In this document: piece by piece, positions 17,690 through 26,083 of the stretch
Numbering within the stretch: position 1 is the first letter of the stretch
Layout: each line of letters starts with the position of its first letter
Assembly: GCF_002727185.1 (NCBI RefSeq)
Contig: NZ_NIZW01000002.1
Span: 434,001 to 498,000 of the forward strand
Origin: Rhodopirellula bahusiensis
GTDB lineage: Bacteria; Planctomycetota; Planctomycetia; Pirellulales; Pirellulaceae
Reading direction: 5' to 3'
Length of the DNA: 64,000 nt
The notes under the pieces: model-generated
Told to the model about the DNA's origin: nothing
The model's input: only the letters and a program-made list of their open reading frames with translations
Database searches by the model: none
Translations under genes and position numbers: made by a program

Positions 17690-18616
17690 ATGTCGATCCT
17701 TATAATTGGGATGATGTGTCTGTTTTCAGGTTGCGGCACGACTCAGGAACGCCAGGCGACCGAGCAATTGTTGTTGTCTGACGCCGTTGACCGCAGCGTT
17801 TCAACGATTGACTTCAGACCGCTGACGGGTGAGAAGGTTTACCTCGACACGAGCTACCTGCGATCCGCGAAAGTGCCCACGATCGTGAACGCTGACTACG
17901 TGACCAGTGCTTTGCGTCAACAGGTCATGGCTGCGGGGTGCTACTTGCAAGACAGTGCCTCCGAAGCTGACATTATCATCGAGGCTCGGATTGGCACGTT
18001 GGGGTACGACGACCACCGCGTGACACTCGGTGTTCCAGAGAACAACGCGATCAACTCGACAGTTTCGCTTCTGCCGAGTTCACCTTCGGTTCCGCAGATC
18101 CCGGAAATCGCCATCGCCCGTCGCGACGCTCGTGAAGGAGCCGCGAAAGTGGCTGCGTTTGCTTACGACCGGAAGACTCGCGAAGCCATCTGGCAATCAG
18201 GGATCAGTCGATCGCGATCGACTGCTCGAGATACTTGGGTGATGGGCGTTGGGCCGTTCCAAGGTGGGTCCATTCGTGAAGAGACCCGATTGGCTGGGAC
18301 CAAGCTCTTGCGATTCGGACGGCGATCCACTGGGTCACCGCCAAAAGTTTTTAGTCGTCCGCCAGTTGACTACACCGCGGAGACGCGATTCGACGGTGGT
18401 TACCCTGTTTTGGGTGACGAAAACCAGAGCATGATCGGCGGCGGGTTGTTGCCCGGCGAACCGTTACCGAGCGTGACTGCAACGGAAATGCTTGCCAAAG
18501 ATGAATCCGCGAGCGACTCAGAGGGCGACAAAGAGGCGTCCGGAGAGCCGACATCAAAAGAGGCACAGCCAGCTGAGAAGATCGCCGCACCACCGATCAA
18601 GAAAAAGTTGCGCTGA
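17690..18616 (+). CDS. Lipoprotein, DUF6655-like
   Basis: The mature start is set by a lipoprotein signal: MSILIIGMMCLFSGCG with Cys15 in the lipobox LFSGC. The next part (TTQERQATEQLLLSDAVDR, then FRPLTGEKVYLDTSYL) resembles the uncharacterised DUF6655 lipoproteins common in planctomycetes. A conserved middle (VNADYVTSALRQQVMAAGC, then IIEARIGTLGYD) suggests a small alpha/beta domain related to those that bind peptidoglycan or outer-membrane partners, but that is a guess. The C-terminal about 90 residues are acidic and Pro/Lys-rich, ending KKKLR. The protein has 308 residues and is probably anchored in the outer membrane facing the periplasm. A longer reading from 17270 was rejected because the lipobox would then be internal. 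Confidence 0.75.
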   Translation: MSILIIGMMCLFSGCGTTQERQATEQLLLSDAVDRSVSTIDFRPLTGEKVYLDTSYLRSAKVPTIVNADYVTSALRQQVMAAGCYLQDSASEADIIIEARIGTLGYDDHRVTLGVPENNAINSTVSLLPSSPSVPQIPEIAIARRDAREGAAKVAAFAYDRKTREAIWQSGISRSRSTARDTWVMGVGPFQGGSIREETRLAGTKLLRFGRRSTGSPPKVFSRPPVDYTAETRFDGGYPVLGDENQSMIGGGLLPGEPLPSVTATEMLAKDESASDSEGDKEASGEPTSKEAQPAEKIAAPPIKKKLR

Positions 18617-18622
18617 GAATAT

Positions 18623-18650
18623 TCCCTCTTTCACGAGGGACGCGGCTTTT
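18623..18650 (+). terminator. Possible terminator after the lipoprotein gene
   Basis: A 6-bp stem TCCCTC / GAGGGA with loop TTTCAC lies 6 nt after the stop and is followed, after CGCGGC, by TTTT. The stem is short and the T-run is displaced, so this is a weak candidate. Confidence 0.3.
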
Positions 18651-18791
18651 GTACACGCAGCTGAGAAGATTTGTTCAGTAGGTGTTTCGGACGTCGCAAA
18701 TTCATCAACCAAACCGAATATCCGATGCACCGCCGATTGGCATTCAGCATCCGGAGTTCTTTTGGATGAACTTGTCCCATAGATCAAAACC

Positions 18792-19898
18792 ATGAATCGA
18801 ATTCATTCCATCAACCCCTTTCTGTTCACGCTTGCCGGTTGGCTGGTGTTGTCCAGCGTGACTCACGCTCAGACAGTTCCCAGTTGGCAGTCCGGTCAAT
18901 CCGTGTTCAATGGCTCGGGATACGACCTGCCGTCATCACCGGCGGTGACAGCCTCAGCAATGCCATCGGTCCCGGTTCCAACCGCGGTTGATTCGATGGG
19001 TTTGCCAGCCGATGCGCCGGGAAGCGGTTCTTCGCTGAACATGAACGATCTTTCGTCTGGTTGGAACGAGGAGTTTGGTTTGTCTCCCGCCCAGTTGGAG
19101 TCACCGATCCTCGAGACGCCGCTGCCGGATGAAGTGATTCAATCGACCAGTTACGCGGACGTCGTCGAGTCGGGACATGTGGTTGAGTCGCCTCCGTTGG
19201 AGGAAGAAGTGGTGACTTGGTACCAGCGACCGTGGATCTGGATGACAAACGGATGGACAAACCATGCTGAGTTTGGATTGGACGGCAGTTCGGGCAACTC
19301 GGACACGCTGGCGCTCCAGACCGGTTTGGAAATGAAACGCAAAACGGACCGATACACTTTGGCGTTGGATTTCGACTATCGACAAGCCAGTGCGAACGAC
19401 GTCACGACCGAAGAAAATGGTCGGTTCAACTTGGACTACGATCGCTTGATCAACGATTCCAATTGGTCGCTGTTTGGAAAGTTCGGGATGGAGTTTGACG
19501 AGTTCAAAGCGTTTGATCTGCGTTTGAACTTGAACGCTGGTGTCGGGTACTACTGGATTCGCAACGACGATACGAACTTGGTCACTCGCTTCGGTGCTGG
19601 TGCGTCCAAGGAGATTGGTGCGCCTGATGATTCGTGGATCCCTGAAGCGGTGTTTGGGATTGAAGCCGACCACCAGTTGACTTCGCGTCAAAAGGTGAAG
19701 GCGAAGTTGGACTTCTTCCCAGCCTGGGACGACTTCAGCGACTATCGGTTGGTGACCGATTTGGCTTGGGAGACTCTGCTCAGTGATTCGGATAACTTTT
19801 CGCTTAGATTGTCAGTGACGGACCGCTACGACAGCACGCCGCAGGGTGCACTCAAGAACGACTTCTATTACTCAGCGTTGTTGCTCTACAAATTCTGA
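18792..19898 (+). CDS. DUF481 (YdiY-like) outer membrane protein
   Basis: The 368-residue protein has a signal peptide (LFTLAGWLVLSSVTHAQ). A Pro/Ser-rich region follows to about residue 140, then a C-terminal beta-rich domain of about 220 residues beginning WTNHAEFGLDGSSGNSDTLA. The pattern of Gly-Asn-Ser, alternating strands (YTLALDFDYRQ, WSLFGKFGMEFD, LNAGVGYYWI) and a terminal aromatic strand (NDFYYSALLLYKF, ending in Phe) is that of DUF481/YdiY, a family of predicted outer-membrane barrels. The terminal Phe fits the Bam recognition signal. Its role is unknown beyond envelope location. It is co-directional with the upstream lipoprotein gene at 175 bp, so a shared envelope function is possible. 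Confidence 0.82.
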   Translation: MNRIHSINPFLFTLAGWLVLSSVTHAQTVPSWQSGQSVFNGSGYDLPSSPAVTASAMPSVPVPTAVDSMGLPADAPGSGSSLNMNDLSSGWNEEFGLSPAQLESPILETPLPDEVIQSTSYADVVESGHVVESPPLEEEVVTWYQRPWIWMTNGWTNHAEFGLDGSSGNSDTLALQTGLEMKRKTDRYTLALDFDYRQASANDVTTEENGRFNLDYDRLINDSNWSLFGKFGMEFDEFKAFDLRLNLNAGVGYYWIRNDDTNLVTRFGAGASKEIGAPDDSWIPEAVFGIEADHQLTSRQKVKAKLDFFPAWDDFSDYRLVTDLAWETLLSDSDNFSLRLSVTDRYDSTPQGALKNDFYYSALLLYKF

Positions 19899-20161
19899 TC
19901 GCTGGTAACTTCTAAGTCCTGACAAGCTCGATCGCCGGTTGCGGACGTGACCGTGGCCGGTCGACCGTTCCGCGTGTTTCAGCCGGTGGGATCGTCTCAA
20001 TCCGAACATCCGGTTGAATCGCATGGCCGCGTGCCGTTCCGAGCTTTAAGAATGCTTGCTTCCACCCGATTGCTTACCGAGTGGTGGTTTTTTGTGACGT
20101 AGGATGCATTTGTTCGCCCAAGGTGCGGACGTTTGAACCTTCTTACGCGGGGTACCAATTC

Positions 20162-20563
20162 ATGGTCACTCGAAACAAAACACCACATCGCAGCGGGATC
20201 GCCGTCACGGAATTGGCCGTGGGGTTGCCGTTGTTGTTGGTGGTCATGATGGGCACCGTCGAAGCGTGCACCATGATTCGGTTGCAGCAAAAAATGAAGA
20301 TGGTCGCCTACGAAGGGGCTCGCGTTGGCGTGCTCCCGGAAGCTCACGCTGAAAACGTCGAGTGGCAGTGCGAAACTCTCAGCACCGACCAAAGACTGAA
20401 CAGCATCGTCGTTGTCATGGACCCCATGAACCCAGACACGCTTGAGTCGGGTGAGTGGTTCACGGTTGAGGTCCGGGCCCCTTTCTCCGAGAACACTTTG
20501 ATGGGTGGATGGGGATTTGGAAATTATGACTTGGCCGAGTCGGTCACCCTCCAGAAACCGTGA
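20162..20563 (+). CDS. TadE-like pseudopilin
   Basis: The 133-residue protein has the TadE N-terminus: a short basic lead (MVTRNKTPHRSG), then IAVTELAVGLPLLLVVMMGTVEA, where Glu follows the cleavage region and a hydrophobic helix comes next. QQKMKMVAYEGARVGV is the conserved TadE segment after the helix. TadE proteins are minor pseudopilins of tight-adherence (Flp) pili processed by TadV-type peptidases. A start at the ATG 20162 puts the basic lead directly before the helix; upstream sequence in the same frame is unlikely to be translated. It is the first of three co-directional Tad-type genes, ending 16 nt before the next. No Tad secretion ATPase or secretin is in the window, so whether a real pilus is built is unknown. 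Confidence 0.85.
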   Translation: MVTRNKTPHRSGIAVTELAVGLPLLLVVMMGTVEACTMIRLQQKMKMVAYEGARVGVLPEAHAENVEWQCETLSTDQRLNSIVVVMDPMNPDTLESGEWFTVEVRAPFSENTLMGGWGFGNYDLAESVTLQKP

Positions 20564-20579
20564 CAGCGGAATCATTCAG

Positions 20580-21713
20580 ATGCCCCACTTGAATAAGAAC
20601 TGTGAGAAACGTCGCGGCGCCGTGATCGTCTTGCTGGTGATCATGTTGCCGGTGCTGCTGATCCTGGCGGCTTACGTGATCAACGTCGCCTACGTCGAAG
20701 CGGTCACCGCCGACAGTCAAGTTGTCACCGATGCCGCGGTTTGCGCCGCCGGTCGTGTGTACATTCAAACCGGCGACAAAGACGCGGCGCTCGCTGCGGC
20801 TCGAGACGCTGCGGCACGAAACCCGGTCGCAGGACAAGTCGTCCCGATCAACATGGACGATCTCGAATTTGGGATCAGCGTCCGTGAGAGTCTCGAAGAA
20901 GGTTATGTCTTCGAACCATTGGCCGAAGGAGAAGAACTCGGCAATGCGGTTCGGCTGACCACCCTGTCACTCGCCAATTCGCCGCAACCGGTCTTTTCGC
21001 CGTTATTTCCGACGATGGGGACCAACTTGCAAATTCGGCCTCAACGAGTCGCCGTCAGCACGCAAAGCACGATGGACGTCGCATTGGTGATCGATCGCAG
21101 TGGTTCGATGGCTTACGCGAGTGACGAAACGCCCGACCCTTACGTCAATCCTGCGTCGGCACCTCCCGGGTGGACTTATGGCGAACCCGTCCCGCCGAAT
21201 TCACGATGGTTGGATTTGGTCGCATCTGTCAATTCGTTCAACGGTTTTCTGGATGACTCGCCTCAGTATGAAAAGCTTTGCTTGGCGACCTATTCCGACA
21301 ACGCCAGTCGGGATTGTGAGCTAACGCACACCTATTCAGCGATCTCCGATCAACTCGACGCCGTTTCGTACCAATTCAACGGTGGCGGAACCAGTGTCGG
21401 ATATGGGCTGGAACATGGTTTAGCAGCGCTGACGGACGCCACTCACGCTCGCAAGTTCGCGGTGCGAGTCATGGTGCTGATGACGGACGGTCATCACAAC
21501 ACCGGCAAGAGTCCTGAGAGCATGACGTATCATTTGCAGAACCACGGAGTGACGTTGTTCACGATCACGTTCAGCGACGACGCCGATCAATCAAGGATGT
21601 CCAATTTGGCAAAAGCGTGTGGGGGCGAGAATTTCCACGCCACCGATGCGAGCCAATTGCAAAACGCATTTCAGAAGATCGCGAAGAAGCTGCCGTCGTT
21701 GATGACGCAGTGA
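20580..21713 (+). CDS. TadG-like protein with von Willebrand A domain
   Basis: In 377 residues the protein has a short basic lead (MPHLNKNCEKRRG), a membrane helix (AVIVLLVIMLPVLLILAAYV) followed by NVAYVEAVTADSQVVTDAAV, the TadG signature, and a vWA domain from about 165. The metal-ion-dependent adhesion site DRSGS lies at residues 172-176, with the Thr (GGGTSVG) and Asp (LMTDGHHNTG) elements downstream. TadG-type proteins are assembled with Flp pili or anchored in the envelope; the vWA domain suggests adhesion or a protein-protein interaction that needs a divalent metal. The ATG at 20580 was chosen because it directly precedes the basic lead and helix. It is flanked by two TadE-like genes, giving a compact E-G-E set. 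Confidence 0.87.
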   Translation: MPHLNKNCEKRRGAVIVLLVIMLPVLLILAAYVINVAYVEAVTADSQVVTDAAVCAAGRVYIQTGDKDAALAAARDAAARNPVAGQVVPINMDDLEFGISVRESLEEGYVFEPLAEGEELGNAVRLTTLSLANSPQPVFSPLFPTMGTNLQIRPQRVAVSTQSTMDVALVIDRSGSMAYASDETPDPYVNPASAPPGWTYGEPVPPNSRWLDLVASVNSFNGFLDDSPQYEKLCLATYSDNASRDCELTHTYSAISDQLDAVSYQFNGGGTSVGYGLEHGLAALTDATHARKFAVRVMVLMTDGHHNTGKSPESMTYHLQNHGVTLFTITFSDDADQSRMSNLAKACGGENFHATDASQLQNAFQKIAKKLPSLMTQ

Positions 21714-21758
21714 CATCATTGCCCGACCTTGTTTGACTTTCTACTGTGACATCGCATC

Positions 21759-22364
21759 ATGCTTGAACTGCTGCATTCAAAATTTCGCTCGCGTGCGTCC
21801 GCACGTCACGGAGCGACCGTGGTGGAAATGGCGGTCGTTTCGACGGTCTTGTTCACCATCTTGGTTTCGGGCATCGAGTTGACGCGTGTCACGATGCTTC
21901 GACATTCCGCCGATCATGCTGCCTACATCGGTGCCCGCCGAGGAATTATCACCGGTGCGACCGCGGAAAACGTCGAGGAAGTGGTTCAAAGCCACATGGA
22001 TGCGATTGGTATTCGCGACGCGACCGTGAAAGTGACTCCTGAGAAGATCACTGAAGCGACGACGCAGGTCGAAGTCGAAGTGGGGGTTCCCTTGAAGATG
22101 AACACCTGGATCAGTCCGGAACTGTTCGGAAAGAACCTCAAAGGACGGGCTCGGTTGCTGACCGAACGCGCGGCGATGGTGATGAGCCAATCGATGCCGA
22201 CGCCTCCTCCACCACCTCCACCACCTCCACCGCCGCCAGAACCCGAGCCGGAACCAGATCCAAATCCTGAGCCGGAGCCTGAACCCAATCCGGATCCCGA
22301 ACCGGCTCCGGAACCTGAGCCAGAGCCTCAGGAGCCATCACCTCCGCCGCCACCATTGTTGTAG
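21759..22364 (+). CDS. TadE-like pseudopilin with Pro/Glu-rich tail
   Basis: The 201-residue protein begins with a basic lead (RSRASARHG) and the TadE helix ATVVEMAVVSTVLFTILVSG, with Glu at the expected place. LRHSADHAAYIGARRGII and a short globular part up to about residue 145 follow. From residue 148 the sequence is twelve consecutive Pro residues, then alternating Pro-Glu-Pro-Asp-Pro-Asn repeats, then another Pro run ending LL. Such a tail is not a normal part of TadE and probably forms an extended, acidic polyproline rod reaching into the periplasm or cell wall. It lies 45 nt downstream of the TadG-like gene. Slippage of the proline codons is possible, so tail length may vary between strains. 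Confidence 0.82.
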   Translation: MLELLHSKFRSRASARHGATVVEMAVVSTVLFTILVSGIELTRVTMLRHSADHAAYIGARRGIITGATAENVEEVVQSHMDAIGIRDATVKVTPEKITEATTQVEVEVGVPLKMNTWISPELFGKNLKGRARLLTERAAMVMSQSMPTPPPPPPPPPPPPEPEPEPDPNPEPEPEPNPDPEPAPEPEPEPQEPSPPPPPLL

Positions 22365-22417
22365 TCGGGCGTGGTGGAACATCCCGCCAGAGTGAGCGTT
22401 CCACGTCAGCGAATGAT

Positions 22418-23317
22418 TTACGTTCGCGGTACGCTTTGAAGAACATCGCGAAGACCTTCGCGATAGGTTGGGTATTGCATCTGCGGAAGTAAGTCGCGGC
22501 GAACGCGACGGTTCCAAATTCGTTTGTCCGTTTCACTACGGAAACGAACTCCGGAATCCACCATTGGATCCACGAATGTCGGTTCCGCCGACCGGGTCGC
22601 ACGTGCGATCTCTTGGTAGAACTCTCGTCGCACGACTGGTTCGTCGTCTGCCACCACGTAAAGCGGTGAGCGTGCGCGCGATGCAAACCGCTGGTTGTCG
22701 AAACTGTTCATGACCGCGGTCGCGGCATCATCGACGTGAATCAAATTCAGGTGACCGGTCGGCGGTGAAGCGATCGGACGCCCAGCGATCACATCGGCTG
22801 CACGGGGGACTCGTCCGGGGCCGTAGATTCCCGCCAGTCGCAGCGTCGTGGTTGGTCGACCGACTCGCAAAGAACGCAGCTTGGCTTCTGCGGCCAAATG
22901 AGCCTTGCCGCCCTCTCGAGTTGGATGAGTGGGTGACGATTCGTCGACCCAGACACCTCCGGTTTGGTGGTAGACCCCAGTCGTGCTGATGTAGCAAAGG
23001 TCGGCGGATTGTTCGGCGGGACGGCCATCGTCCAGGTACCGAATCACACGTGCCAGTCCATCAACCTGCGACGCGAATCGGTCCACTCGACTGTGGCGAT
23101 CATAGGCCACCGCGATCAACACATGGGTGGCAGATGGAAGGTGCCGCAAAGTCCGCGAATCGTTCCAATCAAACGCGATGGGGTCGAAACCTTCGGCCGC
23201 CAGGGTTCCGAATCGGCTTCGGGTGGTTGCGTGGACTTGCCAGCCTGATTGTTGGGCGATTCGCCCGACTCGCAGTCCCAAATATCCACAACCGATGATG
23301 AGCAACGAGTTCGACAT
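22418..23317 (-). CDS. SDR-family NAD(P)-dependent epimerase/dehydratase-like protein
   Basis: The 299-residue protein starts MSNSLLIIGCGYLGLRVG, a Rossmann GxGxxG-like nucleotide-binding loop, and includes YISTTGVYHQTGG with a Tyr at the SDR active-site region, KAHLAAEAKLRS, and LRLAGIYGPGR. The extended SDR fold (YeeZ-like NAD-dependent epimerase/dehydratase) is likely. The HxxxK motif with Lys is less clear than in sugar epimerases, so the substrate is not predicted. The ATG at 23317 is preferred because the in-frame upstream codons encode no conserved sequence. It is convergent with the TadE gene (53-bp gap) and divergent from the protease gene (344-bp gap). Confidence 0.8.
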   Translation of the reverse strand: MSNSLLIIGCGYLGLRVGRIAQQSGWQVHATTRSRFGTLAAEGFDPIAFDWNDSRTLRHLPSATHVLIAVAYDRHSRVDRFASQVDGLARVIRYLDDGRPAEQSADLCYISTTGVYHQTGGVWVDESSPTHPTREGGKAHLAAEAKLRSLRVGRPTTTLRLAGIYGPGRVPRAADVIAGRPIASPPTGHLNLIHVDDAATAVMNSFDNQRFASRARSPLYVVADDEPVVRREFYQEIARATRSAEPTFVDPMVDSGVRFRSETDKRIWNRRVRRDLLPQMQYPTYREGLRDVLQSVPRT

Positions 23318-23606
23318 GCTGATGATCTGGCGATTGGAAAAAAGAGAGGAACGGTGGAAGGTCACCAAACTGTCGCGATTAGCGGCGGATTCGCGGGAAA
23401 ACGGCAACTAAACTGAGTGAGTCGCGAACGATCCGCTTCGTGGCGGCATCCAACGACTTGGAGCACCGGCTTTCGTGGCCGATGGGCCGCCGTCAGGGCC
23501 GATCTGCCGCCCATGATCGTCCGCAACGATAGGGTGGTTTGGTTGGATTGCACGCGTTGCAACGGCACTTTATCTCCTGAACGACATTGCCGCGACCGCT
23601 GAGACC

Positions 23607-23637
23607 TTGAACCAAGACCTGGTTGGTGGGGTACAAT
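23607..23637 (+). promoter_or_regulatory. Candidate sigma-70-like promoter for the protease operon
   Basis: TTGAAC at 23607-23612 and TACAAT at 23632-23637 resemble -35 and -10 boxes, with a 19-nt spacer that is longer than the usual 17. The -10 lies about 24 nt before the ATG at 23662. The rest of the 344-bp divergent gap shows no repeats or RNA genes. Confidence 0.35.
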
Positions 23638-23661
23638 GAGGACCGCCCGTCTTTCCTTCTG

Positions 23662-24966
23662 ATGAATCACGCGATGCCATTTCACGACACGCTCGGACTG
23701 AGGCTGGTTGCCAGTTGTTTTCTATTCGCTCTGGCGATTTCTCCTTCGGTCAGTCCCGCGCAGATCGTCAATGGAGTTCCCTCGACAATTGGCGGTCCGC
23801 CACCGTTGCCACCCGGTGCGACTTTGGTGCCGCCACGCCAAAGCTTGCCCGGTACCGGACAAAGGTTCGGGCCAAGTTCAATTCAGGATCAAGGCGGCAA
23901 CGGAACGCAGTCCGGCCTCGGCTCGCAACGTTTGATCCCGCCCGGATCGATCAACCAGAACGCGTTCGTTCAAGAGTCGGCTGCGGACGCATTTGACGAT
24001 CGTTCCGGTGGCACGTTTATCGAACCGCCGACGGAACTGCAACGATTGGTTGAAGAGGGCGGAGTGCCAACTTCGTTGGACCAATTGCGTTCGCTGCAAC
24101 GTCAACAACAGCGGGTCGCTTCGTTAGCCGAAGCCTGCACCGTCAGCGTGCAAATTGGGCCCGCGCAAGGTTGCGGCGTCATCATCACTTCGACGGGTTA
24201 TGTTTTCACCGCAGCTCACGTGGCGATGCGTCCCGGCAAATCCGCGATGTTGACACTTAACGATGGGCGAACGGTTTCCGCGAAAACTTTGGGCATGAAT
24301 CGCAGCGTCGACGCGGGGTTGATGAAGATTGATCCGGGACAGAACATTCGCGATTCGGCCGGACGTGAACTCGGTTGGCCACACGCATCGCTTGGAACCA
24401 GCGAAAAACTCAAGTCCGGAATGTGGTGCATCGCAACGGGGCACCCCGGTGGTTACGAAGCCGATCGAGGCATGGTGACTCGGGTCGGCCGTATCTTGGC
24501 TGTGTACCCCGATCGTTTAGTGACGGATTGTGCTTTGATCGGCGGCGACTCCGGTGGTCCTTTGTTTGATTTGTCAGGCAAGCTGATCGCCGTGCACAGT
24601 CGCATCGGGAATGATGTCGCCGACAACTTGCATGTTCCCATCGATCACTACAATGAACATTGGGACAAGATGCAGGGCGGGAACGCTTGGGGGTATCTGC
24701 CTGGCTTCCGACCCGTTTTGGGTGTCCGAGGCAACAGCAAAGGCGGGATCGCGAATGTTGTCCGAGTCGGACCGGGTTCGCCTGCTGATCAAGGTGGCAT
24801 TCGGGCGGGTGACCAAGTCATCACGTTCGGCGAAGTGGATATCACCGATTTTGAATCATTGAAGGCCGCGGTTTCTGACACGATGCCCGGCGAACGAGTG
24901 AAAATTTGGCTGCGACGTGACGGCCAACCTGTGAAAGTGACTGTGGAGATTGGCCGTGGCGATTGA
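23662..24966 (+). CDS. Secreted trypsin-like serine protease with PDZ domain (HtrA/DegP-like)
   Basis: The 434-residue protein has a signal peptide (VASCFLFALAISPSVSPAQ), a Pro/Gly-rich linker, a trypsin-like domain and a C-terminal PDZ domain. The catalytic triad is complete: His186 in TAAHV, Asp217 in SVDAGLMKID and Ser297 in GGDSGGPL. The PDZ domain (about 340-430) shows VLGVRGNSKGG, VGPGSPADQGGIRAGDQVI and the end WLRRDGQPVKV. HtrA-type proteases degrade or refold damaged envelope proteins in the periplasm. It overlaps the possible GTG start of the next gene and ends 7 nt before that gene's preferred ATG, so the two are certainly co-transcribed and perhaps translationally coupled. The start was taken at ATG 23662; ATG 23674 is nearly as good. 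Confidence 0.9.
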   Translation: MNHAMPFHDTLGLRLVASCFLFALAISPSVSPAQIVNGVPSTIGGPPPLPPGATLVPPRQSLPGTGQRFGPSSIQDQGGNGTQSGLGSQRLIPPGSINQNAFVQESAADAFDDRSGGTFIEPPTELQRLVEEGGVPTSLDQLRSLQRQQQRVASLAEACTVSVQIGPAQGCGVIITSTGYVFTAAHVAMRPGKSAMLTLNDGRTVSAKTLGMNRSVDAGLMKIDPGQNIRDSAGRELGWPHASLGTSEKLKSGMWCIATGHPGGYEADRGMVTRVGRILAVYPDRLVTDCALIGGDSGGPLFDLSGKLIAVHSRIGNDVADNLHVPIDHYNEHWDKMQGGNAWGYLPGFRPVLGVRGNSKGGIANVVRVGPGSPADQGGIRAGDQVITFGEVDITDFESLKAAVSDTMPGERVKIWLRRDGQPVKVTVEIGRGD

Positions 24967-24973
24967 CGTTCAA

Positions 24974-26080
24974 ATGACTTCTTGGAAGCGATCGCTGAGC
25001 GGTGCGTTCACAGCCATGGCGACCGCCGTGTTGCTGTGCGTGTCTTTGACCGGTCCGGTGTCCGCGCAAGAAGAAACGTCCGTGCCGGCTTGGTTGCAAG
25101 AACGCTTGGTCGAACGCGTCATGCATCGCCGCGACAATGGCGAGATGATGCAGTTGGTGCGTCCGATTGCTGAGAGCGTCAACGACGGCGTGGTCGGCGT
25201 GATCTGTGGCGGCCGTCCCGTTTCATTGGGAACCGTGGTCGCCAGATCCAGCTTGCACGTGGGAGCGTCCGTGGCGACGACGGACGCTTACGTGATCACC
25301 AAGCGAAGCGAATTGTCCAACGATCCGATTCGCGTCCGCCTTCGTGATGGCCGGATGTTTCCCGCTCGAGTCGCCGCGGTTCGCCGACGTAGCGATCTCG
25401 CATTGCTGGTGATTGAACGAGACAGCACCGGAACGCTGCCGATGCTTCGCCCGGTGACGTTGACTTCGACCACTCCGGTTGTCGGCAGCTTTTTGATCAG
25501 TCCCGACCGAACCAATCGAGTCATCGGATTGGGAGTGATGGGGGCTGGGCCTCGCCGTGTTGAGTACCGCGGCATGTTGGGCGTTCAACTCAATCCGAAC
25601 GCATCCACCGCGGGAGCTCAAGTCGAACAAATCTTGCCCAACAGCAGTGCGTCGGAAGCCGGGTTGGAATCAGGTGACCGGATCATCGCGATCAATGGGC
25701 AAATGCAAAACAACAAGGACTCGGTGATGTCGACGCTGCGGATGGTTTTCCCCGGCGAGATCGTGCAGCTCACCATCGTTCGCGATGGCGATACCAAAGA
25801 GGTGTCAGCCAAAATGCGTGAGGCAGCGATTGTTCAAGAGTCTGAAAATGACGCGCGTGTGAACGGAGCTCGCAACATTCGGTTGTCTGGTTTCGAAGAA
25901 GCCCTGCAGCACGACACGGTTCTCAACCCCGATCAATGCGGCGGGCCTTTGCTCAACAGCGACGGGCAAGTCATCGGAATCAACATCGCTCGTGCCGGAC
26001 GAGTGGTCAGCTACGCGCTACCATCCTCGTTGGTGACGGTTGAAGTATCCAGCATGATCGCGGAAGCGGGTGGGAAGTGA
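24974..26080 (+). CDS. Trypsin-like pseudoprotease with an inserted PDZ domain
   Basis: This 368-residue paralogue-like partner has a signal peptide (FTAMATAVLLCVSLTGPVSAQ) and an HtrA-like beta-barrel, but the catalytic residues are changed. The His loop reads AYVITKRSELS in place of TAAH, Asp141 (RRRSDLALL) is kept, and the Ser loop reads NPDQCGGPLLN, with Cys322 where Ser is expected. A PDZ domain (LGVQLNP through RDGDTKEVSAKM, about 196-281) lies inside the protease fold, before the Ser loop, instead of at the C-terminus. It is therefore probably not a normal serine protease; Cys322 without His makes activity doubtful. A regulatory or substrate-binding partner of the adjacent active protease is the simplest inference. 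A GTG at 24950 is an alternative start. Confidence 0.82.
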   Translation: MTSWKRSLSGAFTAMATAVLLCVSLTGPVSAQEETSVPAWLQERLVERVMHRRDNGEMMQLVRPIAESVNDGVVGVICGGRPVSLGTVVARSSLHVGASVATTDAYVITKRSELSNDPIRVRLRDGRMFPARVAAVRRRSDLALLVIERDSTGTLPMLRPVTLTSTTPVVGSFLISPDRTNRVIGLGVMGAGPRRVEYRGMLGVQLNPNASTAGAQVEQILPNSSASEAGLESGDRIIAINGQMQNNKDSVMSTLRMVFPGEIVQLTIVRDGDTKEVSAKMREAAIVQESENDARVNGARNIRLSGFEEALQHDTVLNPDQCGGPLLNSDGQVIGINIARAGRVVSYALPSSLVTVEVSSMIAEAGGK

Positions 26081-26083
26081 TCG

